DNA of 64,000 bases from contig JAHBWI010000004.1 of the NCBI GenBank assembly GCA_019637075.1, positions 457,968 to 521,967 of the forward strand, in the 5' to 3' direction. Under the pieces are notes generated by a model. That model ran no database searches, was not told where the DNA came from, and saw only the letters and a program-made list of their open reading frames with translations. Within the stretch, counting starts at the first letter, position 1. The number at the start of each line of letters is the position of its first letter. This document shows positions 9,748-18,292 of the stretch, in pieces. The DNA comes from Nitrospiraceae bacterium (GTDB taxonomy: Bacteria; Nitrospirota; Nitrospiria; Nitrospirales; Nitrospiraceae). The translations under genes were made by a program, and so were the position numbers.

Positions 9748-10953
9748 TTAGATGCGAGGTCCGGCCGAGTGGGCTTGCCACGCGACGGTGTGCCTATCTC
9801 CGGAGCGGCTGGCGTTCGACAACTGCAGCACCGCCCGAATAAATCGATTGGCGGAGGCACTCAAGGTCAATTGCTGTGCGGACTGCATGCAGCCGGTACG
9901 AAGGCGCTCCAAGTCCTGCGGCGACGACAACAGCCGAACAATCTCATGGGCGTATGCCTTGGGTTCGTGCACAGTCATGAGGCCGTTCCGCTGTGAAAGA
10001 TACTCGATCTCGGGGCTGTGAAAATCCCGCTCGGTCGTTATGAGTGGGACCCCAAATGCAAAGCCGTGCACGATTGCCAATCCCACAAGGCCGGGGATGA
10101 CTAACACGTCGGCAACCTTGAAGTAGAGGCTGGATTCCCGTGGGTCGAGGACCTCTCCCAAGAAATGCACACCCGAGACTCCCAACTCCTCGGCCAGAGC
10201 CTCAAGCCCTCTTCGCTCGACGCCATCTCCGAGAATCAACAGCGCGGTATTTGGATGCGCCTGCCGCACCATCGCATAGGCGCGAAGAAGGAATTCCACT
10301 TCCTTCTCGGCGTACAAACGGCCCGAGAACAGGAGGATCTGCTTTCCGTCCAACCCTAGGCGCAGTTTCATCTCACGAATACTCGTCTCCGTCACCTCCC
10401 GCCCGACCTGCCACAACCCCTCGACATCAATCGTATTCAAGAACGGCATGACCTGCTGAGCAGGAAGCCCCCGATTGCACCAATACTCAGTGCCTCGGTA
10501 GGTATAGGTGATGAGACCATCATGCCCTTTCGTGACCAATTGATCCTTCACCCAGGACGCAATCGTCGCCCCGAGGCTCGACCGTTGCGATGATTGAAAG
10601 TTGTAGCCGTGTCCCCACCAGATCCAGAATTTCGTGAGACGATGGCGGCACAGCCACAAGGCCGGCACTGTGAGGCACTGCAGCTCATGCGGCGCCACGA
10701 CAATATCAGATCCGCTGAGTTCGCCAGCAAGGCCCGTGAGCCAGCAAGGCCCACTCGCGCTACCCAACAGATAACGCATGGGCAAGGTGCGATGCGCAAA
10801 CGGTAAGGCCACCGTCTGATCAAACCTTGTGCCCGAATACACGGTCAGGTGCAACCCATGCCGCTGGGCCTCGCGTTGCAACGCGCCGAAAAACGCGATC
10901 CGATAATGGGGGATTTCCCGTTGAATAATGGTCAATCGGTGCAATCCGGACAA
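9748..10953 (-). CDS. Glycosyltransferase, GT4-like, with TTG start
   Basis: A 401-residue GT-B glycosyltransferase. The N-terminus reads LTIIQREIPHYRIAFFGAL, a GT4 acceptor loop. The C-terminal domain has LLFSGRLYAEKEVEFLLRA and GLVGLAIVHGFAFGVPLI, a somewhat divergent EX7E region. The start codon is TTG at 10953, supported by an AGGAGG six bases upstream and no better ATG nearby. It is the first gene of the polysaccharide locus in transcription order, next to a 457-bp gene-free region that probably holds its promoter. Confidence 0.87.
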   Translation of the reverse strand: MSGLHRLTIIQREIPHYRIAFFGALQREAQRHGLHLTVYSGTRFDQTVALPFAHRTLPMRYLLGSASGPCWLTGLAGELSGSDIVVAPHELQCLTVPALWLCRHRLTKFWIWWGHGYNFQSSQRSSLGATIASWVKDQLVTKGHDGLITYTYRGTEYWCNRGLPAQQVMPFLNTIDVEGLWQVGREVTETSIREMKLRLGLDGKQILLFSGRLYAEKEVEFLLRAYAMVRQAHPNTALLILGDGVERRGLEALAEELGVSGVHFLGEVLDPRESSLYFKVADVLVIPGLVGLAIVHGFAFGVPLITTERDFHSPEIEYLSQRNGLMTVHEPKAYAHEIVRLLSSPQDLERLRTGCMQSAQQLTLSASANRFIRAVLQLSNASRSGDRHTVAWQAHSAGPRI

Positions 10954-11410
10954 GTGCTCCCTCCTGCCTTACGCCGGAATCAACTACGTAGGGTTGCGGG
11001 ATCTGTTGTCGCAAAATGAGACATGGCCACCGCCGTCATCCGGCATCCCTGGCCGGCAAATTCATGCAACCGGTAGGCCTGAGCTCCTCCCATCCTCAAC
11101 ACCTTACCAATGATTGGATTATCAGCAACTTACTCACGAGGTGGCCTACGATCAGCCACCGCAAATGAGTCAGAGCGCTGGCAGTCAGGTCACGAATGTA
11201 CGCCCCGGACCGGCCAGTCCTCAGACTCCGCCATGCCAGCTATCAACGGCTGATGGATTGGTCCTGACGACGGCCGTTTATGGTAATGGAGTTTATCGGA
11301 AGAGAGTGAGTGCGGTTAGACCTGAACGGATCAAGCAGTCTGTCATCCGTCAAGAAACGTACTGAATGCGGCTCCGGCGTCATCCGGCTGACAACAGCCG
11401 GATGGTTCTG
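10954..11410. other. Gene-free intergenic region
   Basis: About 457 bases without a credible gene on either strand. It contains the AGGAGG ribosome site of the TTG-started glycosyltransferase near 10957-10962, a 6-bp inverted repeat at 11140-11160 with a 9-base loop, and a perfect 10-bp hairpin at 11381-11404. No clear promoter motif was found, although the polysaccharide locus must be transcribed leftward from here. Confidence 0.5.
11381..11404 (-). terminator. Hairpin, candidate terminator of the lipoprotein gene
   Basis: A perfect 10-bp stem (CATCCGGCTG and its complement) with a 4-base loop begins six bases past the stop of the minus-strand lipoprotein gene. There is no T tract on the minus strand after it, so it may be a processing or Rho-assisted end and not a strict intrinsic terminator. 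Confidence 0.5.
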
Positions 11411-11650
11411 TCATTCCGTTTCGACCAGCCGCCAACCCATCTTCTGCACGCAGCGTTCGGTCGCCTGGATAAGCAAGAGCTGAATGCCTTGCTGAAGCTT
11501 CGGGTCGCGCATGGCATCGCTTTGGCATTTATTGTAATCCTGGGCGAACTCATCCTTCGGTTTCATCGGATGTCGCCATTCGGACGAGCTGCAGGCGGTA
11601 ACGATCATGAAGACGGCGGCGATGCATGCGGCCCGTGCTGACTGATGCAT
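11411..11650 (-). CDS. Small predicted lipoprotein, function unknown
   Basis: A 79-residue protein. Residues 1-19 form a signal peptide ending in the lipobox VTAC, so Cys20 would be lipidated and the protein anchored in an outer or inner membrane facing the periplasm. The mature part is polar, with two further cysteines (in YNKCQSDAM and TERCVQKMGW) that could form a disulfide. A strong AGGAGG precedes ATG 11650. It looks like a single-gene unit, with a sigma-70-like promoter upstream and a hairpin after it. I do not recognise the family. Confidence 0.7.
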   Translation of the reverse strand: MHQSARAACIAAVFMIVTACSSSEWRHPMKPKDEFAQDYNKCQSDAMRDPKLQQGIQLLLIQATERCVQKMGWRLVETE

Positions 11651-11689
11651 ACCTTTCCTCCTGTGAGACGACGGACGTCAGGAGCGCGA

Positions 11690-11719
11690 AGGATAGCCCT
11701 GCCCTGATGGCAGCGTCAA
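11690..11719 (-). promoter_or_regulatory. Candidate sigma-70 promoter for the lipoprotein gene
   Basis: On the minus strand TTGACG (11714-11719) and TATCCT (11690-11695) are separated by 18 bases. The start of transcription would fall about 30 bases before the ATG. This is pattern matching only. Confidence 0.4.
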
Positions 11720-11778
11720 GTTGCGCGGCACCGCATGCCGGGAGGACCGGACGCGGGAAAGGACGACTGCCGGGGAGT

Positions 11779-12678
11779 TCAGGGAAGAGGGACGGAGAAC
11801 GTGACTTCGTTTCCGCGGTCGTTGTACGTTACGTCTGGGAAAAAGGCCCTCGCCAAGAAGACACCACGGCCGTTTGCGTCCCGGCTGTCGCAGGGTTCGT
11901 CCGCACGCGTCACAAAGCTCTTCCAACGAAATCCCTTGCCCTCATCGGTCACGGTATAGCGTAGGACCCTGGCCGTCTTGTCGTAACAGGCCCGGATGAT
12001 CACCCGGCGCTTGGCAAATCGTGGATCCTGGCGTCGCTGCTGTATCAGCGCCTCATAGTTGTCATTGGCCAGCGCTTCATGCTTCTCCTGATAGAAAATC
12101 TCAAGGCTGCCGTGCTCGACGGCATTGACGATCAACTCGATCAACGTCGCACGCAGATGCAGCCGCATGGTTTCAGGAAACATCATGGCAGTGCCCTGAA
12201 TCAGCCACGTGACGCAGGTCTCGACGTAGCCAGGATCCGTCCCGATGACGATGCGATACTCGAGCTGTTCGATGCCGGGCGCATCTTCCACCGTGCGGGG
12301 GATGGCATGCAGCGCCCGATCCAACGCAAGCCCCAATTCCTCGGAAACAACCGGCTTATGGAGATAGTCGACCGCTCCAGCCCGAAGGGCTTCAACGATC
12401 GTGACCTCGTTCCCCTCCTCCGCGGTGAGAATCAGTGCCGTATGCGGATACCGCGTCCGCACCTGGCGAATCAGGCCCAACCCGCCCATGTCCGGCAAGA
12501 ACAAATCCGTCAGCACCACGTCGGGCACCGTCATGTCCAACATCGTCAACGCCACGTGTGGATCCGGAGCCGTGATGACTGACAATCCTCGAACCTTCGC
12601 CTGCTCGAGGGCAAAGGCCTGCAACTCGGGACAGGGATCGACCACCAGCAGCGTCTTCGCAGCGCCCGGCTGACTCAT
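11779..12678 (-). CDS. Response regulator with RsbW-like ATPase (anti-sigma/serine kinase) output
   Basis: A 299-residue protein. The receiver domain (about 7-125) has the acidic pocket VVD, phospho-acceptor Asp58 in LTDLFLPD and the Lys of DYLHKPV. It is followed by a GHKL ATPase domain (about 155-299) with N-box ELIVNAVEHG, G1 box TDEGKGF and G2 box GRGVFLAR, as in RsbW/SpoIIAB-type serine kinases. Start is ATG 12678, in ATGA overlap with the Hpt gene. Family knowledge predicts that it phosphorylates STAS-domain antagonists; two STAS genes lie close upstream. Which sigma factor or target it controls is not visible. Confidence 0.85.
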   Translation of the reverse strand: MSQPGAAKTLLVVDPCPELQAFALEQAKVRGLSVITAPDPHVALTMLDMTVPDVVLTDLFLPDMGGLGLIRQVRTRYPHTALILTAEEGNEVTIVEALRAGAVDYLHKPVVSEELGLALDRALHAIPRTVEDAPGIEQLEYRIVIGTDPGYVETCVTWLIQGTAMMFPETMRLHLRATLIELIVNAVEHGSLEIFYQEKHEALANDNYEALIQQRRQDPRFAKRRVIIRACYDKTARVLRYTVTDEGKGFRWKSFVTRADEPCDSRDANGRGVFLARAFFPDVTYNDRGNEVTFSVPLP

Positions 12679-13034
12679 GACGGAAATCCTTTCTCCATAA
12701 TGCATCTCAATTCCTCGGTCAGACGGCCGATCTCCGCTTCGACCCGCTCACAAAGGGCAATCACCTGATCCTGTTTTCCTCCGCGGGCGGCTTCTTCCAA
12801 ACTCTTGGCCGCCGCAACGGTCTGATGGGCGCAGAACTCCATGGCCGAGCCTTTCAACCTGTGTGCCTGCTTGGCCAAAGCAACGAGATCTTGTGCCTGC
12901 AACGCCGTACGGATGGCGGCCGTATCTTCCATCGCCCGCCCGATGAACATTTCGGCGAGGGTGAGGAACAGCTCTTGATCCCCGTCAATGCGCTCAAGCG
13001 CCGCGGTTAGATCTATTGCAGATCCTGTACTCAT
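12675..13034 (-). CDS. Hpt (histidine phosphotransfer) protein
   Basis: A 119-residue all-helical Hpt domain with His58 in AHRLKGSAMEFCA, the standard phosphorylation motif. It would relay phosphate between a histidine kinase and receiver domains; both flanking genes encode receiver proteins. It overlaps both neighbours by ATGA, so the three products are probably made in fixed ratio. The kinase that feeds it is not in this module; the nearby CheA proteins or a distant hybrid kinase are possible. Confidence 0.88.
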   Translation of the reverse strand: MSTGSAIDLTAALERIDGDQELFLTLAEMFIGRAMEDTAAIRTALQAQDLVALAKQAHRLKGSAMEFCAHQTVAAAKSLEEAARGGKQDQVIALCERVEAEIGRLTEELRCIMEKGFPS

Positions 13035-14290
13035 GGTGTTTCGTCCGTTGCAAGGTCAGGGCCCTCGTCGAAGTGAATCCCCACCAACGCCACATCATCC
13101 GGGAACGTTTCTCCCTCCAGCCACTGCCGGGCATGCACGATGGTTTCCCGAACGCAGCTTTCGATCGAGGTCGTGCGCTTCGTCTCCAATGTGCTTTGCA
13201 GGCGTTGCCGTCCCCACAGTTCTCCGGAAGCGGCCGGAGCTTCGTAGATTCCGTCGCTGAACAAGTACAAGCGATCGTCCTTATGCAGCTGCGAGAAGAC
13301 GCTGTGGAACTCCGCCTCAGGATCAAATCCAAGGGGCAGACTGGAAGAGGTCAACCAGCGTGACACCTCGGCCGACTGTTGCAAGGCGCCGCCGTGCCCC
13401 GCAGCGGCATAGAGCAACGACCGAGACGGCAGGTGAATTCTCCCGACCCACAGCGTGAAATATTCGCCCTCGTTCGTGAGGGGAAACCGGCGATTTGCCT
13501 CGGTAATGATCGCTCCTGGGTCGAAGGTTCCGACGACTTTGGCCAGGTTCTCCTCTCGAAGGAAACTCATCAACGCGATGGCGCGCAAGGCCGCCGCCAC
13601 GCCATGCCCCGAGGCGTCCAAGATGTACAGACCGACTGTATCCGGAGCCCAACGGCTCACCTGAAACAGGTCTCCCCCCAAGGCCAACGACGGCTGATAG
13701 GCCCATGCCATGGTCAGGCCTGGAGCCGGATTTCCCGGGGCAGGAAGCTGCGTGCGAACGAACTCAGCCGCCGATTGCAGCTCGTATTCCAGTTCCTCCT
13801 GCTTGGCGGACAGCAATTGGTTGGATCGATCAAGGTCATCGCGGGTTCGTTCGATCTCCCGAACCAACGCACTCGCACGAAGGTTCGCCTGCACCCTGGC
13901 AAGAACTTCCTGCTTACTGGCCGCTTTGCTCAGGAAATCGTCGGCGCCGCGAGAAAGGCCCTCGGCAATTTGGTCGGGACGGTCGTGGGCGGTCATCAAC
14001 ACGACCTGCATGGACTTTAACGACGGATCGTCGCGGATGGCCTCACAGACGGACGGACCGTCCAGCCCCGGCATCATCCAATCGAGAATGACCAGATCCG
14101 GACGGTGCTTGCGGATCGCCTCCAGTCCGGCGTTCCCATTGGCGGCTTCGATGACGGTATAGCCCAACCGCTTGAGTCGGCCGGCCATGCTCACTCGCGT
14201 GATGTCGTCGTCATCGACGAGCAGAATCAGCGGCGCCGGCGTCGGGCTCGGCTCGGGTTTGGAAAACGGTTGTTCAGCTGGCAATCCCAC
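13031..14290 (-). CDS. Response regulator with PP2C/SpoIIE-type phosphatase output (RsbU/RssB-like)
   Basis: A 419-residue protein. The N-terminal receiver (about 20-140) has Asp70 in LDWMMPG. A coiled-coil linker (about 145-185) leads to a PPM phosphatase domain (about 195-410) with metal-binding GGDLFQV, DASGHGVAAAL, and terminal DDVALV. These enzymes dephosphorylate STAS proteins, opposing an RsbW-like kinase. The matching kinase is two genes downstream, the Hpt between them and STAS genes directly upstream, giving a complete partner switch under two-component control. Confidence 0.9.
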   Translation of the reverse strand: MGLPAEQPFSKPEPSPTPAPLILLVDDDDITRVSMAGRLKRLGYTVIEAANGNAGLEAIRKHRPDLVILDWMMPGLDGPSVCEAIRDDPSLKSMQVVLMTAHDRPDQIAEGLSRGADDFLSKAASKQEVLARVQANLRASALVREIERTRDDLDRSNQLLSAKQEELEYELQSAAEFVRTQLPAPGNPAPGLTMAWAYQPSLALGGDLFQVSRWAPDTVGLYILDASGHGVAAALRAIALMSFLREENLAKVVGTFDPGAIITEANRRFPLTNEGEYFTLWVGRIHLPSRSLLYAAAGHGGALQQSAEVSRWLTSSSLPLGFDPEAEFHSVFSQLHKDDRLYLFSDGIYEAPAASGELWGRQRLQSTLETKRTTSIESCVRETIVHARQWLEGETFPDDVALVGIHFDEGPDLATDETP

Positions 14291-14305
14291 ACTTGCACCT
14301 TCGAC

Positions 14306-14656
14306 TCAACACGCGAGCGGTAGTCCTCGTCCGGTCACCGCATCTTGCTCGCTGTCATACACCGCCAGAAGCCGATGGACATTGGCCAGGGCGATGATCT
14401 CTCGAACGTAGCTTTGCGGTTTGAGAAGGCTCACGACGCCCTGATGCAATTTGAAGCTCTGAGAGGTCAGTGCCAGCATCCCAAGGGCGGAACTGTCGAG
14501 AAACCGGACATTTTCCATATTCAGAATGAGATTCCGACATCCTCCCTGGCGCGCTCGCTCGACCGCCGTTTTGAACGATGTCCGGTTGGCATAGGTCAGT
14601 TCACCCACCAGATCGAGGATGACAGCCGATCCCACACGACGCTCAGTCACCTGCAT
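14306..14656 (-). CDS. STAS-domain anti-sigma factor antagonist
   Basis: A 116-residue STAS protein. The phosphorylation loop reads FLDSSALGML, with the expected Ser after Asp, so it should be a substrate of the RsbW-like kinase and PP2C phosphatase encoded 15 bp further on. It is transcribed with a second STAS gene 38 bp upstream. The partner it releases may be a sigma factor or a non-transcriptional target. Confidence 0.88.
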   Translation of the reverse strand: MQVTERRVGSAVILDLVGELTYANRTSFKTAVERARQGGCRNLILNMENVRFLDSSALGMLALTSQSFKLHQGVVSLLKPQSYVREIIALANVHRLLAVYDSEQDAVTGRGLPLAC

Positions 14657-14694
14657 GGACGACTCCTTTCATCCCGGGTTCGCATCGGTCCACG

Positions 14695-15033
14695 TTACGC
14701 GCTCTTCCTCATCAACGGCGCCACGTCCGACTCAATGACCGGAATGGTCTTGTGCAGGTTTGCCAGCTCGATGATCTGCTTCACCGTGGGTTGCGGTTTA
14801 TACATCGAGAGCTTGCGTTTCTCCGCGACCAATTGCCGATGCGTCACCATCAACAATCCCAAGGCGGCGCTATCGAGAAATGAGACCTGCGAGAGGTCGA
14901 TGATGATATGCTGCGCATTCTTTCCGCAGGCATTCTTGACCGCATCCTGAAACGGCTTGCGCTGCGTATATGTGAAGTTGCCTTCCAACTTCAGCGTCAT
15001 GGATTGGCCCTGTGCTTCCTCAGTGATCTTCAT
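14695..15033 (-). CDS. STAS-domain anti-sigma factor antagonist
   Basis: A 112-residue STAS protein paralogous to its downstream neighbour. The conserved loop is FLDSAALGLL, again with a phosphorylatable Ser. The C-terminal region KQIIELANLHKTIPV matches the equivalent part of the neighbour. It lies 29 bp after cheB, physically linking chemotaxis and partner-switch genes. The two paralogues may compete for one kinase or have separate targets. Confidence 0.87.
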   Translation of the reverse strand: MKITEEAQGQSMTLKLEGNFTYTQRKPFQDAVKNACGKNAQHIIIDLSQVSFLDSAALGLLMVTHRQLVAEKRKLSMYKPQPTVKQIIELANLHKTIPVIESDVAPLMRKSA

Positions 15034-15062
15034 TGTGTTGCCTCCTCAAGTTAGACACACCT

Positions 15063-16109
15063 TCACATCCGACTGACATGGTTGAGAACCGCCGCCGGGA
15101 TATCCTGCAAGGGCAGGATCTTTTCCGCAGCACCCAGCTTAATGGCTTCCTTCGGCATACCGAACACGATGCACGATGCTTCATCCTGCGCGATCGTGAA
15201 CGCACCGGCTTGCTTCATCTCCAACAGGCACCGAGCTCCGTCACCTCCCATGCCGGTCAGAATGACCCCGACGCTGTTGGCGCCGGCGTATTCCGCGACC
15301 GAACGGAACATGACATCCACAGACGGCCGATGACGATTGACCGGTGGATCCTGGTTAAGTCGAACGGAATACCGAGCGCCGCTCCGCACCAGCGTCATAT
15401 GGTAATTCCCAGGTGCGATCAGGGCATGGCCCGGGAGCACGCTGTCGCCGTCCTCGGCCTCCTTGACCTTGATGCGACAGAGGCTGTTGAGGCGGTCGGC
15501 GAAGGTCTTGGTAAAGCGCTCCGGCATATGCTGCGTGACCAGGATCGGCGGAGTGTTGGGCGGAAAGACTTCCAGAACGTCTTTCAACGCCTCCGTTCCC
15601 CCGGTTGATGCACCGATCGCGATAATCGTATCGGTCGTTTTGATCATGGCTGAAGTGAGCGGAGACGGTCGGCGCGGTGCCGTTCCTTCCGGCCCCCTGG
15701 GCTTCACGCAAGCTTGGGCCGCCGCCTTAATCTTCTCAATGAGGTTGCTGGCAACCTCTTCCATGCCCGCTCGCAGGTCAATCTTCGGTTTAGTGATGAA
15801 ATCGACCGCACCAAGCTCAAGCGCCCGAAGGGTCGTCTGACACCCTTCCTCGGTCAGCGAACTGACCATCACGACCGGCATCGGGCGACCGCGCATGAGC
15901 TTCTCCAGGAATGTGAGCCCGTCCATCTTCGGCATTTCAACATCCAACGTCAGCACATCGGGATTGAGCGCCTTGATTTTTTCTCGGGCGATGAAGGGGT
16001 CCGGCGCACTGCCGATCACCTCGATGTCCGGATCCTTCGACAACAGCTCCGCCAACACTTGCCTCATCAGCGCCGAATCGTCGACTGTCAGCACGCGTAT
16101 TTTCGCCAT
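15063..16109 (-). CDS. cheB: Protein-glutamate methylesterase/deamidase CheB (set 1)
   Basis: A 348-residue CheB. The receiver domain has Asp56 in [12 protein letters not shown]; the C-terminal esterase domain carries the Ser of [11 protein letters not shown], the His of [10 protein letters not shown] and the Asp of GMGGDGARC as the catalytic triad. It removes methyl groups from chemoreceptor glutamates when phosphorylated by CheA. ATG 16109 is preferred: it follows GAGGGG, whereas the longer reading starts with TTG. It follows cheD in the same direction. Confidence 0.95.
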   Translation of the reverse strand: MAKIRVLTVDDSALMRQVLAELLSKDPDIEVIGSAPDPFIAREKIKALNPDVLTLDVEMPKMDGLTFLEKLMRGRPMPVVMVSSLTEEGCQTTLRALELGAVDFITKPKIDLRAGMEEVASNLIEKIKAAAQACVKPRGPEGTAPRRPSPLTSAMIKTTDTIIAIGASTGGTEALKDVLEVFPPNTPPILVTQHMPERFTKTFADRLNSLCRIKVKEAEDGDSVLPGHALIAPGNYHMTLVRSGARYSVRLNQDPPVNRHRPSVDVMFRSVAEYAGANSVGVILTGMGGDGARCLLEMKQAGAFTIAQDEASCIVFGMPKEAIKLGAAEKILPLQDIPAAVLNHVSRM

Positions 16110-16189
16110 GACACCCCTCAAACCTTCCGATGCGTCACAGGCCGTTCACCGTTCGGCGATTCGTCTCGGCCCTTCGCCTCTTTGCAGGC

Positions 16190-16807
16190 TCAGAACAGCG
16201 TGACATCACTTTGCTGTGCCTTCTTTTCCTCTTCGATCCGATGCTGGTACTCAGTCTCTCGATCAAAGATGGTCTTGTTCTTGATGCGTTCGATCTTTTT
16301 CATCAGCACCCGACCGGAATCGGTGAAGTAGTACACCTTCCGCGGGTACACATCGCCCAGATCGCTGCTCTTGATGGCAAATCCTTCGTCCTTCAGGTAA
16401 TGGAGCACCCACTCGGTGTTCCTGGCCCCGACGTCGATGTTCCCCTCGTAGATTCTTCCTGCACCGAACAACTTCACCTCGAGGCGATTCCGATGCCCGC
16501 CACGCTTGAGAATTTCATTGATCAATTGTTCCATGGCAAACGAGCCGTAGCGGGTGGATTCCCCACCCCACGAATCGCCGGATTGGTGCACTCTTGGCGC
16601 CGGCAGCATGAAATGATTCATGCCCCCGATTCCCGCGATGGGATCGCGGATACAAGCCGAAATGCAGGAGCCCAGGACGGTATATACGACCATCGGTTCC
16701 TGACTCACGAAGAACTCCCCGGGCAAAATGGAAGCGATTTCATACGGAAATCTCGAGTCTCTCATTCGTCGAATATGGGAGAACGACACGGTATCGATAG
16801 CGCCCAT
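16190..16807 (-). CDS. cheD: Chemoreceptor glutamine deamidase CheD
   Basis: A 205-residue CheD. The catalytic Cys48 is in TVLGSCISACI and His65 is in GGMNHFMLP, the signature pair of the family. It deamidates receptor glutamines and can interact with CheC-type phosphatases, although no cheC is seen here. ATG 16807 sits five bases after the cheR stop with a GAGG site. The longer reading would run into cheR. The C-terminus is extended by about 40 mostly charged residues compared with minimal CheD. Confidence 0.95.
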   Translation of the reverse strand: MGAIDTVSFSHIRRMRDSRFPYEIASILPGEFFVSQEPMVVYTVLGSCISACIRDPIAGIGGMNHFMLPAPRVHQSGDSWGGESTRYGSFAMEQLINEILKRGGHRNRLEVKLFGAGRIYEGNIDVGARNTEWVLHYLKDEGFAIKSSDLGDVYPRKVYYFTDSGRVLMKKIERIKNKTIFDRETEYQHRIEEEKKAQQSDVTLF

Positions 16808-16812
16808 GAACC

Positions 16813-17631
16813 TCAGCCTTCCTTCACATAGATGGTCGGAGCGACCGTTTTGAACGAATGCGACACCCACTGGAGGCTTTCGGAATGGCCGATGAACAAA
16901 TGCCCCCCGGGCTTGAGAAGACGATAAAACTTATTGACCAAACACTCCTGAGTCGGGCGATCGAAATAAATCATCACGTTGCGGCAGAAGACGACATCGA
17001 GCGCAGACTTGATGGGAAACCGATCGTCCATCAAATTGATCCGCTTGAACTTGATGATGCGCGAAATGTGGGGCTTCACTTTCACCAGTCCGGCCGAATC
17101 GCCCCGGCCACGTAAAAAATGGCGTTTGACGACATCCTCGGACACATCGGTCAGCCGGTCGTCCTCATAGACTCCCGCTGCGGCCTTGGCCAGTACGCGG
17201 GTAGACAGGTCCGAAGCCAGGACCCTGAAATCCCACTGTTCAGGGTGGGCCACCGACTCGAAGAGCGTCATCGCGATGGTATAGGGCTCCTCACCGGTGG
17301 AGCAGGCTGAAGACCAAATTCGAATCCGCTTGTCCTTCTCCAGCGTAGGCAGAATGTGTTCCCGTAAAAAGTCAAAATGCTTGGGCTCTCGAAAAAAGTC
17401 CGTCTTGTTCGTCGAAATCAAATCCAACATCCGAGTGAATTCGTCCCTGGTCGAATCACTCATGACAAAATCGTAGTACTTGTCGAACGAGTCGAGCTGT
17501 AGGTCGCGCAAACGCTTAGTCAGGCGGGACACCACCAGAGACTGCTTGCTCGCTCCCAGTGAGATGCCGCTTTCGGAATAAACGAGCTTGCAAATCTTTT
17601 CGTATTCAACCGGCGTAATGGAATATTCCAC
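16813..17631 (-). CDS. cheR: Protein-glutamate methyltransferase CheR (set 1)
   Basis: A 272-residue CheR. The N-terminal helical domain (about 1-80) is followed by the SAM-binding domain with IWSSACSTGEEPYT and DVVFCRNVMIYF. It methylates receptor glutamates with S-adenosylmethionine. It is transcribed with cheD and cheB, so this set contains the complete adaptation module. A likely client is the soluble PAS receptor encoded just upstream, whose C-terminus carries a CheR-tether-like pentapeptide. Confidence 0.95.
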   Translation of the reverse strand: MEYSITPVEYEKICKLVYSESGISLGASKQSLVVSRLTKRLRDLQLDSFDKYYDFVMSDSTRDEFTRMLDLISTNKTDFFREPKHFDFLREHILPTLEKDKRIRIWSSACSTGEEPYTIAMTLFESVAHPEQWDFRVLASDLSTRVLAKAAAGVYEDDRLTDVSEDVVKRHFLRGRGDSAGLVKVKPHISRIIKFKRINLMDDRFPIKSALDVVFCRNVMIYFDRPTQECLVNKFYRLLKPGGHLFIGHSESLQWVSHSFKTVAPTIYVKEG

Positions 17632-17640
17632 GAGTCCCCC

Positions 17641-18096
17641 CTAGAACCAGACAAAGAGCATGAGGTACACAAGGTACGCAGTGATCATGGTGCCGCTAAA
17701 GCTCCACACCAGGGCCTTGCCCATCCGTCGATGGGTCGTCATGCCTGCAACCATGGCCCCTACGCTGCCGTACCGCAGTCTATGCAACCCCATATACAAG
17801 TTGTACCCGCCCAGGACGATGGTCGTGACAGCAAGCACCATGTGAGTCACGAAGACCGGGACATACCAAGCCCAGTATTCGCTCTCGCTTCCGCGGAAGC
17901 TCTCGCGGCCGAACAGGGCCTGTTTGAGCACATAGGCCACAAGCCACAACCCGACGATGGTGCAGCCCACAATCATGCGATGAGAATGATGGGTGACATC
18001 GTGCGTTTTCGCGGAACGCACGCCGGCAAGGACGACGAGGTACGCGATCGTCAGGCTGGAGAGCACTGCGTACCACAGCATCGATTTGAGGTCCAT
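17641..18096 (-). CDS. DUF420-like four-helix membrane protein
   Basis: A 151-residue membrane protein with four hydrophobic segments (about 8-27, 42-62, 80-100, 126-148). Conserved histidines fall in HHSHRM and in THRRMGKALVW near helix ends, as in DUF420 proteins, some of which are linked to cytochrome oxidase or heme metabolism. It lies nine bases before cheR and behind a sigma-28-like promoter, an odd place for such a protein. It might provide a heme- or redox-linked input, but that is only context. Confidence 0.7.
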   Translation of the reverse strand: MDLKSMLWYAVLSSLTIAYLVVLAGVRSAKTHDVTHHSHRMIVGCTIVGLWLVAYVLKQALFGRESFRGSESEYWAWYVPVFVTHMVLAVTTIVLGGYNLYMGLHRLRYGSVGAMVAGMTTHRRMGKALVWSFSGTMITAYLVYLMLFVWF

Positions 18097-18171
18097 GGTT
18101 TCCTCCCCGTCTCGCAGTGGCCAATCGCAACGGATTGCCGCCCGCTACTGAGAACAGAGCATCCCACAGCT

Positions 18172-18198
18172 GTATCGGTTGGCACGGGGAAAATCTTA
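18172..18198 (-). promoter_or_regulatory. Candidate sigma-28 (FliA) promoter before DUF420-cheR-cheD-cheB
   Basis: On the minus strand TAAGATTT (ending at 18191) and ACCGATAC (18172-18179) are spaced 11 bases apart, the spacing of the FliA consensus TAAAGTTT-N11-GCCGATAA, with 6 of 8 matches in each box. It is about 75 bases before the DUF420 ATG. Confidence 0.5.
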
Positions 18199-18292
18199 AG
18201 AGGATCAGCCCACGTTGGGGTGTGCGGAATGGCGTAGTTGAAACAAGGGAGGAGCGGATGGCCCATCGGGTCCACCCACCCCTCCAGGAATG

